Assembly (NCBI RefSeq): GCF_900101855.1 | Contig: NZ_FMVC01000001.1 | Span: forward strand, 922,911-986,910 | Length of the DNA: 64,000 nt | Direction: 5' to 3' | DNA from: Flavobacterium anhuiense | GTDB taxonomy: Bacteria; Bacteroidota; Bacteroidia; Flavobacteriales; Flavobacteriaceae | Shown: positions 54,036 to 62,012 of the stretch, one piece after another | Position numbering within the stretch: position 1 is the first letter of the stretch | How the letters are laid out: every line of letters begins with the position of its first letter | The notes under the pieces: generated by a model | What the model was told of the DNA's origin: nothing | Database searches by the model: none | What the model saw: only the letters and a program-made list of their open reading frames with translations | Position numbers and translations under genes: made by a program

Positions 54036-54869
54036 ATGATACTAAATCTCGACCCAAAATTCGCTCCGATTCAAAATCAGGAAGAAATCAAATTTCAAAG
54101 TTTTACATTTTCTGGAGGTGAACCTCACATTAAAATCGCACCAGATTTTGATGCCAATAGAAAAGTAACCATTACACATAGATTAAATTCATTCAACGAT
54201 TTAGGTTTATTATGCGTTACTGTTGATGCGTTACGCAGAATGGATGTTAAGATTATCGATCTTTTTATTCCGTATTTTCCAGCTGCGAGACAAGATCGTG
54301 TTATGATTCCAGGCGAACCTTTGTCTGTAAAAGTATATGCTGATATTATCAATGCGATGCAATTGAACAAAGTTTTTGTTTTTGATGCACACTCTGAAGT
54401 GACCCCCGCTTTATTGAATAACAGTACTGTAATTCCGAATTACACTTTTATAAAAGCAGTTTTAGAAAGCATAGGAAATAATGTAAAACTAATTTCTCCA
54501 GATGGTGGCGCTTTAAAGAAAATCTACAAAGTATCTGAGTTTTTAGGAGGTGTTGAGGTTGTAGAATGCAGTAAAAGCCGTGATGTAAAAACAGGAAAAC
54601 TATCTGGTTTTAAAGTTTACGAAGATGATTTACAAGGAATGGATTGTTTAATTGTTGATGATATCTGCGATGGAGGAGGAACTTTCGTAGGTTTAGCAGA
54701 AGAATTGAAAAAGAAAAATGCCGGAAAATTATACTTGGCCGTAAGCCACGGAATCTTTAATAAAGGTTTTGAAGTTTTAAACTGCTTCGACGGAATTTTT
54801 ACCACAAACTCTTTTAAAGATTTTGAAGGTGAAAGCGTTAAGGTGATCAAGCTGGAAACTTTAGTTTAA
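54036..54869 (+). CDS. Short Prs-like phosphoribosyl pyrophosphate synthetase (or ADP-ribose pyrophosphate synthetase)
   Basis: A 277-aa member of the ribose-phosphate diphosphokinase family, shorter than the usual 310 or so. Landmarks: PYFPAARQDRVMIPGEPLSVKV at about 79-100 (canonical YARQDR reads AARQDR, shown here in part), VFVFDAHSE near 114, the flexible catalytic loop SKSRDVKTGKL near 179, and the ribose-5-phosphate/PRPP loop CLIVDDICDGGGT at 204-216. It could make PRPP for the NAMPT downstream. Alternatively, like Adps of phage NARP1, it could pyrophosphorylate ADP-ribose. The clustered ADP-ribose enzymes make the second option worth testing. First gene after the candidate operators. 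Confidence 0.85.
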   Translation: MILNLDPKFAPIQNQEEIKFQSFTFSGGEPHIKIAPDFDANRKVTITHRLNSFNDLGLLCVTVDALRRMDVKIIDLFIPYFPAARQDRVMIPGEPLSVKVYADIINAMQLNKVFVFDAHSEVTPALLNNSTVIPNYTFIKAVLESIGNNVKLISPDGGALKKIYKVSEFLGGVEVVECSKSRDVKTGKLSGFKVYEDDLQGMDCLIVDDICDGGGTFVGLAEELKKKNAGKLYLAVSHGIFNKGFEVLNCFDGIFTTNSFKDFEGESVKVIKLETLV

Positions 54870-54988
54870 ATGTTTCAAGTTTTCAGGTTTCAAGTTCTCT
54901 GTGTAGCATAAATCTGAAACGCAAAAAAAGCTAACTGTTTCAAGTTGAGCGAAAAACTTTAAACTTGAAACAAAAAACACTAACAAAA
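54870..54988. repeat. Degenerate TTTCAAGTT repeat with inverted pair
   Basis: TTTCAAGTTTTCAGGTTTCAAGTT at the left. GTTTCAAGTT and AACTTGAAAC form a 10-bp inverted repeat near the right end, between prs and the NADAR gene. Confidence 0.55.
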
Positions 54989-55516
54989 ATGAAATACAAT
55001 ATAGATAACATAGCTCCAGAAAGTAAATTTTTACTTTTTTGGGGTCATCAGCCAAGTAAAGACGGAACGATCACCAAAACTTGCTTCAGTCAATGGTGGT
55101 TAAGTTCTTTTGAAGTGGAAGGTGTGACTTACAAAACATCCGAACATTGGATGATGGCAAAAAAGGCAGAATTATTTAAAGATCAGGAGATTTTAGAAAA
55201 GATCATAAAATGTAATTCACCTGCTGAAGCCAAAAAATTAGGCCGTAAAGTGAGAAATTACGATGACAGAATCTGGTTGGAAAACCGATTTGAAATTGTA
55301 AAAGAAGGAAACTTTCACAAGTTCAGTCAAAATCCAGATTTGAAAACTTTTCTGTTAAATACAAACGACAGGATTATTGTAGAAGCAAGTCCTGTAGATC
55401 CAATTTGGGGAATCGGAATGGCAAGCGATCATACAGATGCTTTAAATCCGGAAAAGTGGAAAGGTTTGAATCTTTTAGGTTTTGCTTTGATGGAGGTTAG
55501 GGATGAATTGAGATAA
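54989..55516 (+). CDS. NADAR (YbiA-like) family protein
   Basis: 175 aa from the ATG at 54989; an in-frame TTG at 54965 would start in repeat DNA. The NADAR fold is clear: FWGHQPS, TCFSQWWLSSFEVEGV, YKTSEHWMMAKKAELF, AKKLGRKVRNYD, GNFHKFSQN and IVEASPVDPIWGIGM. Family members cleave N-glycosidic bonds of ADP-ribose-like compounds (riboflavin precursors in YbiA) and several remove ADP-ribose from guanine in nucleic acids. Next to a macrodomain gene (10-nt gap), de-ADP-ribosylation of DNA or RNA is a reasonable inference. Confidence 0.9.
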   Translation: MKYNIDNIAPESKFLLFWGHQPSKDGTITKTCFSQWWLSSFEVEGVTYKTSEHWMMAKKAELFKDQEILEKIIKCNSPAEAKKLGRKVRNYDDRIWLENRFEIVKEGNFHKFSQNPDLKTFLLNTNDRIIVEASPVDPIWGIGMASDHTDALNPEKWKGLNLLGFALMEVRDELR

Positions 55517-55526
55517 ATTTTGAGAA

Positions 55527-56033
55527 ATGAAAATAGAACTTCTAAAAGCAGATATAACAGAAATTGAGGTTGATGCAATTGTCAATGCGGCCAATACTTC
55601 TTTATTAGGTGGAGGTGGAGTTGATGGAGCGATTCACAGAAAAGGAGGAAAGGCAATTTTAGAAGCATGTATTCAGATTCGTAATAAGCAAGGTAGTTGT
55701 AAAACTGGTGAAGCAGTTATCACAACGGCTGGAAATCTGCCTTCAAAATATGTGATTCATACAGTTGGTCCGGTTTGGAATGGAGATAAAGAAGAAAAAT
55801 CTAAATTATTAGCTGATTGCTACACGAATAGTTTGAATCTCGCCATTCAACATGGAATTAAATCTATTGCTTTTCCAAATATAAGTACTGGAATTTATCA
55901 TTTTCCAAAAGATAAGGCAGCAGAAATAGCAGTAAAAACAGTAAAAGATTTTGAAAAATCAGCAGTAATAGAAAAAGTAACATTTGTCTGTTTTGATGAT
56001 GAAAATTACAAGATTTACAAAAGCCTTTTGTAG
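55527..56033 (+). CDS. Macrodomain ADP-ribose hydrolase (MacroD/YmdB-like)
   Basis: A 168-aa single macrodomain. [20 protein letters not shown] spans residues 15-34, with Asn20, Asn23 and the catalytic-loop Asp33. [20 protein letters not shown] and [17 protein letters not shown] form the rest of the ADP-ribose pocket. This is the MacroD-type hydrolase pattern: it removes ADP-ribose from acidic residues or phosphorylated nucleic-acid ends and deacetylates O-acetyl-ADP-ribose. Closely follows the NADAR gene. Two REP-like palindromes come right after the stop. Confidence 0.93.
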   Translation: MKIELLKADITEIEVDAIVNAANTSLLGGGGVDGAIHRKGGKAILEACIQIRNKQGSCKTGEAVITTAGNLPSKYVIHTVGPVWNGDKEEKSKLLADCYTNSLNLAIQHGIKSIAFPNISTGIYHFPKDKAAEIAVKTVKDFEKSAVIEKVTFVCFDDENYKIYKSLL

Positions 56034-56102
56034 ATGTTCCGTCGGAACATTTCATAGGTAGAAAAATGCAGATTTGATTGAGTTTACGTTCCGTAGGAAC
56101 GT
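56034..56102. repeat. Two GTTCCGTNGGAAC palindromes
   Basis: ATGTTCCGTCGGAACAT (56034-56050) starts directly after the macrodomain stop codon. ACGTTCCGTAGGAACGT (56086-56102) follows 35 bp later. Both are near-perfect hairpins of the kind seen as REP-like elements in Bacteroidota. Confidence 0.75.
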
Positions 56103-56160
56103 TTGATCAACAGAAGAATAATTAAAAATAAACACAATCAAGGTATTGTGTTCTAATAAA

Positions 56161-56808
56161 ATGAAAATAGAATTAAAAAAATATAGCGAGCAAATAAAAG
56201 AATGGCCAAAATCAGGTCATCATATAATGGCTCAATACGACGATGAAAAAATAATAGTATATCAGTCGTACAGAAATGAAATAGGCGAGTTTGCTGTTAC
56301 AAATCAGTTTTTCGGTGGCGCTTTTAGCCTTGATCGAATGACGTGGATTAAACCCAATTTTCTCTGGATGATGTATCGAAACGGTTGGGGAACAAAAGAA
56401 GGTCAAGAAGTCGTTTTGGCAATTCACCTCAAAAGAGAAGCATTTGAGGAATACCTTCAAAATGCAGTTTATTCTTCTTATAATGCGGATTTAAAGATGA
56501 CTTATGAGGAATGGCAAACAGAAGTAAAAACATCTTCAGTGCGTTTACAGTGGGATCCAGATCACGATCCGTATGGAGGGAAATTAGAAAGAAGAGCTAT
56601 TCAGATTGGTTTAAGAGATGAATTTACAAGATCTTACTCCAAAGAGGATATTTTATTAATCGAAGATATTTCTGATTTTGTAAAAGAACAATATGAATTT
56701 GTTCAAAAAAGAGAATTGGAAAAATTATTGATTCCTACTGAAAAGCCTCTTGTTTTTCGAGATGCAGAATTGAATAAAAAATTAAAAATTTCTGGAAATC
56801 ATGTATGA
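56161..56808 (+). CDS. DUF4291 family protein
   Basis: 215 aa from the ATG at 56161 (an upstream TTG at 56146 is unlikely). It matches DUF4291: HHIMAQYDDEKIIVYQSYR near residue 20, FSLDRMTWIKPNFLWMMYRNGWG near 55-80 (shown in part) and SVRLQWDPDHDPYGGKLERRAIQIG (in part) near 125-150. No biochemical function is established to my knowledge. The conserved Arg/Trp/His-rich core suggests a nucleotide-handling enzyme. Its last 8 bp overlap the Tpt1 gene, so the two products are translated together and probably act on the same pathway. Confidence 0.85.
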   Translation: MKIELKKYSEQIKEWPKSGHHIMAQYDDEKIIVYQSYRNEIGEFAVTNQFFGGAFSLDRMTWIKPNFLWMMYRNGWGTKEGQEVVLAIHLKREAFEEYLQNAVYSSYNADLKMTYEEWQTEVKTSSVRLQWDPDHDPYGGKLERRAIQIGLRDEFTRSYSKEDILLIEDISDFVKEQYEFVQKRELEKLLIPTEKPLVFRDAELNKKLKISGNHV

Positions 56809-57349
56809 AAATATAGCAAAGAGCGTCAGTAAGTTTTTAAGCTTGGTGCTCAGACATTCGCCAGAAAAAATCGGATTAAAATTAGACGAAAACGGTTGGG
56901 CAGACGTCAATGAATTAATAGAAAAATGTACTAAAAAAGGGAATCGTCTCGACGCCGAACTTTTAGATTATGTAGTAGAAAATAACGATAAAAAGCGTTT
57001 TGCTTACAATGAAGATAAAACCAAAATTCGTGCAAGTCAGGGACATTCGATTTCAGTTGAATTGAATTTAGCCGAAACAGAACCTTCGGAATATTTGTAT
57101 CACGGAACCGTTGGAAAATTCATGGAAAGCATTCAGAAAGAAGGTTTGAAGAAAATGAGACGTCAGCATGTGCATCTTTCTAAAGACAAAGAAACTGCAA
57201 TCAAAGTAGGGAGCAGAAGAGGAGTTCCGCAGATTTTAACCATTAGAAGCGGTGCTATGCACAGAGATGGGTTCAAATTTTATTTGTCTGAAAACAATGT
57301 TTGGTTGACAGATGAAGTTCCAGCAAAGTATATCGAATTTAAATCTTAA
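56801..57349 (+). CDS. kptA: RNA 2'-phosphotransferase (Tpt1/KptA)
   Basis: A 182-aa enzyme that moves an RNA 2'-phosphate onto NAD, giving ADP-ribose 1'',2''-cyclic phosphate and nicotinamide. The Arg-His-Arg-Arg active site appears intact: Arg18-His19 (LVLRHSPE), Arg77 (IRASQGHS) and Arg121 (RRQHVHLS). YLYHGTV and the NAD-binding KVGSRRGVPQIL segment are also present, as is the C-terminal NVWLTDEVP. Bacteria lack the fungal tRNA-splicing substrate, so its natural RNA target is unknown. Its products are just what the neighbouring macrodomain, synthetase and NAMPT could recycle. Confidence 0.93.
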   Translation: MYENIAKSVSKFLSLVLRHSPEKIGLKLDENGWADVNELIEKCTKKGNRLDAELLDYVVENNDKKRFAYNEDKTKIRASQGHSISVELNLAETEPSEYLYHGTVGKFMESIQKEGLKKMRRQHVHLSKDKETAIKVGSRRGVPQILTIRSGAMHRDGFKFYLSENNVWLTDEVPAKYIEFKS

Positions 57350-57368
57350 ATAATCAAACACAACAATC

Positions 57369-58207
57369 ATGATTTTAGAAGCAGCAATAGGCGATGCATA
57401 CGGTGCAGGATTTGAATTTAGAGATTTAGATTTTATTTCTAAAAACAACAATCTGACTCAGTATGATAAACACGGAATGTATACAGAGATTTATAAAAGA
57501 TATACTGATGATACTCAAATGGCAATTGCGATTTCGGAATTGCTGCTTGAAGATGATAATTGGAACGAGATTAAAGTAGCAGATAAGTTTGTTGAAGTAT
57601 TTCACAGAGATAAAAGACGCGGTTATTCAGATCGAGTTTACAATGCTTTGGATGCCAGTAAAAATGGTTCAGATTTTATCAAAATAATTGATAATGGTAG
57701 CAGCGGAAATGGCTCTGCGATGAGAGCATATTCAATTGGACATTTAAAAGATATCAAACAAATACTTGAGTTTTGTGAGATTCAGGCGAAAACTTCCCAT
57801 AATACAGTTGAAGGAATAAGTTGTGCTAAACGTATAGCGTTGGCTGTTCATTATTTCAAGTATAATCTGGGAGATGGATCTACTCTAATAGATTTTCTGA
57901 ACGCGACTTTAAAAGAAAGTGAAAACTATAGAATTACTTCTCCAATCGATATGCACGGATATCCAACAACACAAGCTGTAATTAAAATGGTTTCCGAAGC
58001 TGTTTCTATGAAGGATTGCTAAAAATAGGAATAGGTTATGGCGGAGATACTGATACAGTTGCAGCATTGTCTATGGCAATTTTAAGTCAGAAGCAAAATT
58101 GTGAGAAGACGCTGCCATCATTTCTTTACGAAGAATTAGAGAATGATAAATTCGGAAAAGATTTTCTAATAAAATTGGATAAGTCTCTGAATAACAAGTT
58201 TAGTTAA
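57369..58207 (+). pseudogene. ADP-ribosylglycohydrolase (DraG/ARH fold), frame-disrupted
   Basis: The first frame (57369-58022, 217 aa) has the ARH N-terminus (AAIGDAYGAGFEF), YTDDTQMAIAISELLL, GNGSAMRAYSIG and KTSHNTVEG, then stops after VSMKDC. The missing C-terminal motif continues in the -1 frame from about 58016: LKIGIGYGGDTDTVAALSMAIL, to 58207. Restoring one base near 58016 would give a complete ARH of about 279 aa with all metal-binding Asp residues. So this is either a one-base deletion (pseudogene), a sequencing error, or recoding. No classic slippery heptamer is evident. Confidence 0.85.
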
Positions 58208-58247
58208 TCGGGAAAAGAACTTTTTAGTAATCATAAATGTATTTGTT

Positions 58248-58811
58248 ATGCTAAATATTATTAATGAAGGATTGGAAATTTATACGATTGATAATTTTCT
58301 CACAGTTGAGGAATGTAATCAACTGATAGAACAAAGTGAACAAATGGGCTTTGAAGAAGCGGAAGTTAATGTTGACGGCGCACAAAAAATGATGAAAATG
58401 GTTCGAAATAACGAGCGTATTATGTACGAGGATCATGCGTATGCTTCTTTACTGTGGCAAAAATTAGAACCTTTTATCAAACCTGAAATGGAAAACAGTA
58501 TAGCTTCGGGCTTAAATGAAATGTTTCGATTTTATAAATACAATCCTAGTCAGCGATTTAAAATGCATCGTGACGGCAGTTTTAAACGAAATGACTCAGA
58601 ATCTAGCTATTATACTTTCATGATTTATTTGAATGAGGGATATGAAGGTGGAGAAACCAAATTTGCTTCAGGAGAAATTATTACGCCTAGAACAGGAACA
58701 GCGCTTATTTTTGAACACAGTCAGCGTCATGAAGGAGCAGCTTTGATTTCGGGAATAAAGTATGTTTTAAGGAGTGATGTTATGTATAAACTGAAAGACA
58801 ATAACAATTAA
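58248..58811 (+). CDS. 2-oxoglutarate/Fe(II) oxygenase, prolyl-4-hydroxylase type
   Basis: A 187-aa dioxygenase. Iron ligands His107 and Asp109 (FKMHRDGSF) and the distal His161 in FEHSQRHEG are in place. A basic 2OG anchor lies in GIKYVLRSDVMY. FMIYLNEGYEGGETKF is the typical double-stranded beta-helix strand pair of P4H-like enzymes. The substrate is unknown: proteins, nucleic acids and small molecules are all possible. Its stop overlaps the ATG of the next gene by one base, tying it to the phosphoesterase, and it lies between two ADP-ribosylglycohydrolase genes. Confidence 0.88.
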   Translation: MLNIINEGLEIYTIDNFLTVEECNQLIEQSEQMGFEEAEVNVDGAQKMMKMVRNNERIMYEDHAYASLLWQKLEPFIKPEMENSIASGLNEMFRFYKYNPSQRFKMHRDGSFKRNDSESSYYTFMIYLNEGYEGGETKFASGEIITPRTGTALIFEHSQRHEGAALISGIKYVLRSDVMYKLKDNNN

Positions 58812-59542
58812 TGAAAAGAACCCTAGTTTTTGGAGATATTCACGGCGGATTAAAAGCTTTAATTCAGTTATTGGAAAGAACAGATTATTCAGAAAACGAC
58901 CGATTTATTTTTCTGGGAGATTATGTTGATGGCTGGAGCGAATCTAAACAGTTAATTGATTTTCTTATTGATTTATCTCAAAAACAGGAATGCATTTTTA
59001 TAAAAGGAAATCATGATGCTTGGTGTCAAGAATGGTTAGAAAATGATGTCATAAATGATATTTGGTTTTTGCATGGAGGAAAATCGACAATAGAAAGTTA
59101 TCAGAATATTGATTTTTCAGAAAAACAGAAACATCTCGAATTTTTTAATCAAATGAAAGATTATTTCGTAGATGAGCATAACAATCTTTTCATTCACGCT
59201 GGTTTTTCATCTATGCATGGTCCAGAAAAAGAACATTACAAAACCAATTATTCGTGGGATAGAACGTTGTGGGAAATGGCTTTGACAATGGACAAAAGAA
59301 TCCAGAAAGATTCACTTACATATCCAAAACGATTACTGCTTTTTAATGAAATTTATATTGGTCACACACCAACACTTCATTATAATGTCGAAATTCCGAT
59401 GCAAGGTTGCAATGTCTGGAATATTGATACTGGAGCGGGTTTTTATGGTAAATTAACTTGTCTGGATGTTGAAACGAAAGTTTTTTGGCAAAGTGACGTC
59501 GTACGGACATTTTATCCTAATGAAAAAGGAAGAAATAAGTAA
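58811..59542 (+). CDS. Calcineurin-like metallophosphoesterase (PPP/PrpA type)
   Basis: A 243-aa protein with the full dinuclear-metal motif series: FGDIHGGLKAL, FLGDYVDGW, IKGNHDAW, LFIHAGFSS and YIGHTPTLHY. This resembles bacterial Ser/Thr phosphatases and ApaH/PrpA-like enzymes that split nucleotides or phosphoproteins. The start codon overlaps the oxygenase stop (ATGA arrangement), and the next ARH gene begins 2 bp after its stop. In this setting it could act on ADP-ribose phosphate or a phosphorylated nucleic-acid end (inference). Confidence 0.9.
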   Translation: MKRTLVFGDIHGGLKALIQLLERTDYSENDRFIFLGDYVDGWSESKQLIDFLIDLSQKQECIFIKGNHDAWCQEWLENDVINDIWFLHGGKSTIESYQNIDFSEKQKHLEFFNQMKDYFVDEHNNLFIHAGFSSMHGPEKEHYKTNYSWDRTLWEMALTMDKRIQKDSLTYPKRLLLFNEIYIGHTPTLHYNVEIPMQGCNVWNIDTGAGFYGKLTCLDVETKVFWQSDVVRTFYPNEKGRNK

Positions 59543-59544
59543 AA

Positions 59545-60480
59545 ATGAAAAATAAAATAGAATCAGGTTTGTTTGGATTGGCAGTTGGAGATGCATTAGG
59601 AGTTCCAGTTGAATTTAAATCAAGAGCTTATTTAAAACAAAATCCAGTTACTGAAATGTTTGGTTTTGGAACACATCATCAGCCAATTGGAACCTGGAGT
59701 GATGATAGCTCACTTGCTTTTTGTCTAGCAGAAAGTTTGTGTACAGATTATGATTTAAATGATATCGCTAAGAATTTTGTGAAGTGGTATTCCGCAGATT
59801 TGTGGACACCCCATGGACGAGTTTTTGATATTGGAATAGCGACTACTCATGCGATTCATAATATAGTGAAAGGCCATCAGCCAGATTTATGCGGAGGATT
59901 TTCTGAAAGCGATAACGGAAACGGATCTTTAATGCGTATTTTGCCATTAGTTTTTTATCTTCAGAAAGAAAAAGATATTGAAGTTATTTATAAAAAAGTA
60001 AAAGAAGTTTCATCAATAACACACGCACATTTCAGATCGGTATTTGCCTGTTTTATTTATGTTGTGTATTGTTTGGAGATTCTAAAAGATAAAGATAAAT
60101 TCGAAGCTTATAAAGAAATGCAAAATGTTGTTGCAAAATTTCTAGAAAGCAAAGAATTTAATCCGATTGAAATTGGATTGTTTGAAAGGATTTTGAAAAA
60201 TGATATTGCTGCATATCCAGAAAACGAAATTCATTCCTCGGGTTATGTTCTTCATAGTTTAGAAGCGAGCTTTTGGTGTTTTTTAAATTCCGATTCTTAT
60301 GAAGAAACTGTTTTGAAAGCCGTTAATTTAGGCGAAGATACTGATACAACAGGCGCGATTGCGGGCGGATTAGCAGGAATTTATTACGAAATTGAAAATA
60401 TGCCACAAAAATGGATTGACAATTTAGTTCGATCCAATGATATTAAAGATTTAGCAGAACGATTATCACAAAAAATATAA
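59545..60480 (+). CDS. ADP-ribosylglycohydrolase (DraG/ARH family), intact
   Basis: A 311-aa enzyme that releases ADP-ribose from modified targets using two Mg ions. Motifs: GLAVGDALGVPVEF (residues 12-25), GTWSDDSSLAFCLAES near 50, DNGNGSLMRILPLVF near 123, SITHAHFRS near 152, and the C-terminal metal motif NLGEDTDTTGAIAGGLAG near 270. All key Asp residues are present, unlike the broken copy upstream. Tightly packed between the phosphoesterase and NAMPT genes, which points to one operon. Confidence 0.93.
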   Translation: MKNKIESGLFGLAVGDALGVPVEFKSRAYLKQNPVTEMFGFGTHHQPIGTWSDDSSLAFCLAESLCTDYDLNDIAKNFVKWYSADLWTPHGRVFDIGIATTHAIHNIVKGHQPDLCGGFSESDNGNGSLMRILPLVFYLQKEKDIEVIYKKVKEVSSITHAHFRSVFACFIYVVYCLEILKDKDKFEAYKEMQNVVAKFLESKEFNPIEIGLFERILKNDIAAYPENEIHSSGYVLHSLEASFWCFLNSDSYEETVLKAVNLGEDTDTTGAIAGGLAGIYYEIENMPQKWIDNLVRSNDIKDLAERLSQKI

Positions 60481-60491
60481 ATAGAAAATAT

Positions 60492-61961
60492 ATGAACCCA
60501 CTATTATTAACCGATGGTTACAAAGTTGACCACAGAAGACAATATCCAAACGGAACAACATTAGTATATTCTAACTGGACACCTCGTAAATCTAGAATTG
60601 AAGGATTGGATGAGGTTGTATTTTTCGGATTGCAGTATTTCATCAAAAAATATATTATTCATGATTTTGAAGAGTATTTCTTTAAAAAATCAAAAGAAGA
60701 AGTTGTTGCAAAGTACGCGCGTAGAATCAATAACTATTTAGGTGAAAACCAAGTTGGAATTAAACATATTGAAGATTTACACAATTTAGGATATATTCCG
60801 ATGGTCTTTAAAGCTTTGCCAGAAGGTGCAAGCGTTCCGTTGAGAGTGCCAATGTTTACGATGTATAATACAATTCCAGAATTTTTCTGGCTGACGAATT
60901 ATTTCGAAACTTTGCTTTCTGCAGTGATCTGGCTTCCTTGTAACTCTGCTACAATTGCAAAAGAGTATAGAAAAGTTTTAGATAAATATGCAGATCTGAC
61001 TTCATCTGTTCCAGAATTTGTAGACTGGCAGGCACACGATTTCTCAATGAGAGGAATGGGCGGAATTGAAGCGGCTTTAACTTCAGCATCTGGACACTTG
61101 TTGAGTTTCACAGGTTCTGATACTATTCCAGCGATTGATTTCTTAGAAGAATATTACAAAGCCGATTCAGATCAAGAATTAGTGGCGGGTTCAGTAGCCG
61201 CAACAGAGCATTCTGTAATGTGTATGGGAACGACAGAAGGTGAGTATGAAACTTTCAAAAGATTAATTACAGAAGTATATCCAAAAGGAATTGTTTCTAT
61301 TGTTTCTGATACTTGGGATTTATGGAAAGTTTTAACCGATTATTTGCCAAGATTGAGAGAAGATATTGTTTCAAGAGAAGGTAAAGTTGTAATTCGTCCT
61401 GATAGCGGTGATCCAGTTGATATTATCTGCGGAAATCCAAACGGAAAAACAGAACAGGAGAAAAAAGGAGTTATCGAATTGCTTTGGGATGTTTTTGGCG
61501 GTACAACAAATGCTAAAGGATTCAAAGAATTGGTTCCACAAATCGGAGCGATTTACGGAGACAGTATTACCGTAGCAAGAGCCACTCAAATTTGCGAAAG
61601 ATTAAAAGAAAAAGGATTTGCTTCTACAAATGTTGTTCTTGGAATTGGATCTTTCACTTATCAATACAACACTAGAGATACTTTCGGATTTGCAATGAAA
61701 GCGACTTACGGAGAAGTAAACGTAGAGGGAAGAGCAATCTTCAAAGATCCAATTACAGATGACGGAACGAAAAAATCAGCTAAAGGATTAATGAAAATTG
61801 ATTTAATTGACGGAAAGTATCACTTAACTGATAATGTTTCTTGGGAAGAAGAAAAACAGGGTGAATTGAAAGAAGTTTTTAGAGATGGAAAACTTTTGGT
61901 TGATCAATCGCTAAGTGAAATTAGAGCAAGAGTAAGTGCAGATATAATGATTGATGCGTAA
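60492..61961 (+). CDS. nadV: Nicotinamide phosphoribosyltransferase (NAMPT/NadV-like)
   Basis: A 489-aa enzyme, the same size as human NAMPT, joining nicotinamide to PRPP to give NMN. Active-site positions align: HDFSMRGM near 182, Asp210 in FTGSDT (the residue favouring nicotinamide), the catalytic His240 in AATEHSVMCMG, and Arg302/Asp304 in IRPDSGDP. With the Prs-like gene in the same cluster it completes either an NMN route or, if it accepts ADP-ribose pyrophosphate as NARP1 Namat does, a direct NAD rebuild. Nicotinamide is the by-product of Tpt1 and ADP-ribosylation reactions. Confidence 0.93.
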   Translation: MNPLLLTDGYKVDHRRQYPNGTTLVYSNWTPRKSRIEGLDEVVFFGLQYFIKKYIIHDFEEYFFKKSKEEVVAKYARRINNYLGENQVGIKHIEDLHNLGYIPMVFKALPEGASVPLRVPMFTMYNTIPEFFWLTNYFETLLSAVIWLPCNSATIAKEYRKVLDKYADLTSSVPEFVDWQAHDFSMRGMGGIEAALTSASGHLLSFTGSDTIPAIDFLEEYYKADSDQELVAGSVAATEHSVMCMGTTEGEYETFKRLITEVYPKGIVSIVSDTWDLWKVLTDYLPRLREDIVSREGKVVIRPDSGDPVDIICGNPNGKTEQEKKGVIELLWDVFGGTTNAKGFKELVPQIGAIYGDSITVARATQICERLKEKGFASTNVVLGIGSFTYQYNTRDTFGFAMKATYGEVNVEGRAIFKDPITDDGTKKSAKGLMKIDLIDGKYHLTDNVSWEEEKQGELKEVFRDGKLLVDQSLSEIRARVSADIMIDA

Positions 61962-62012
61962 TATAAATTTGAGTTATAAAAACAGATTAATAACATCTTA
62001 AAAGAATAAACT

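Noticed and set aside
58016..58207. Separate 63-codon gene after the first ARH frame
   Set aside because: It starts with a TTG inside the previous frame and encodes exactly the missing ARH C-terminus, so it is part of the broken gene.
53269..61961. Reading the island as a prophage or plasmid segment carrying NARP1
   Set aside because: No phage structural, integrase or replication genes and no tRNA or attachment site are visible; housekeeping genes flank it.
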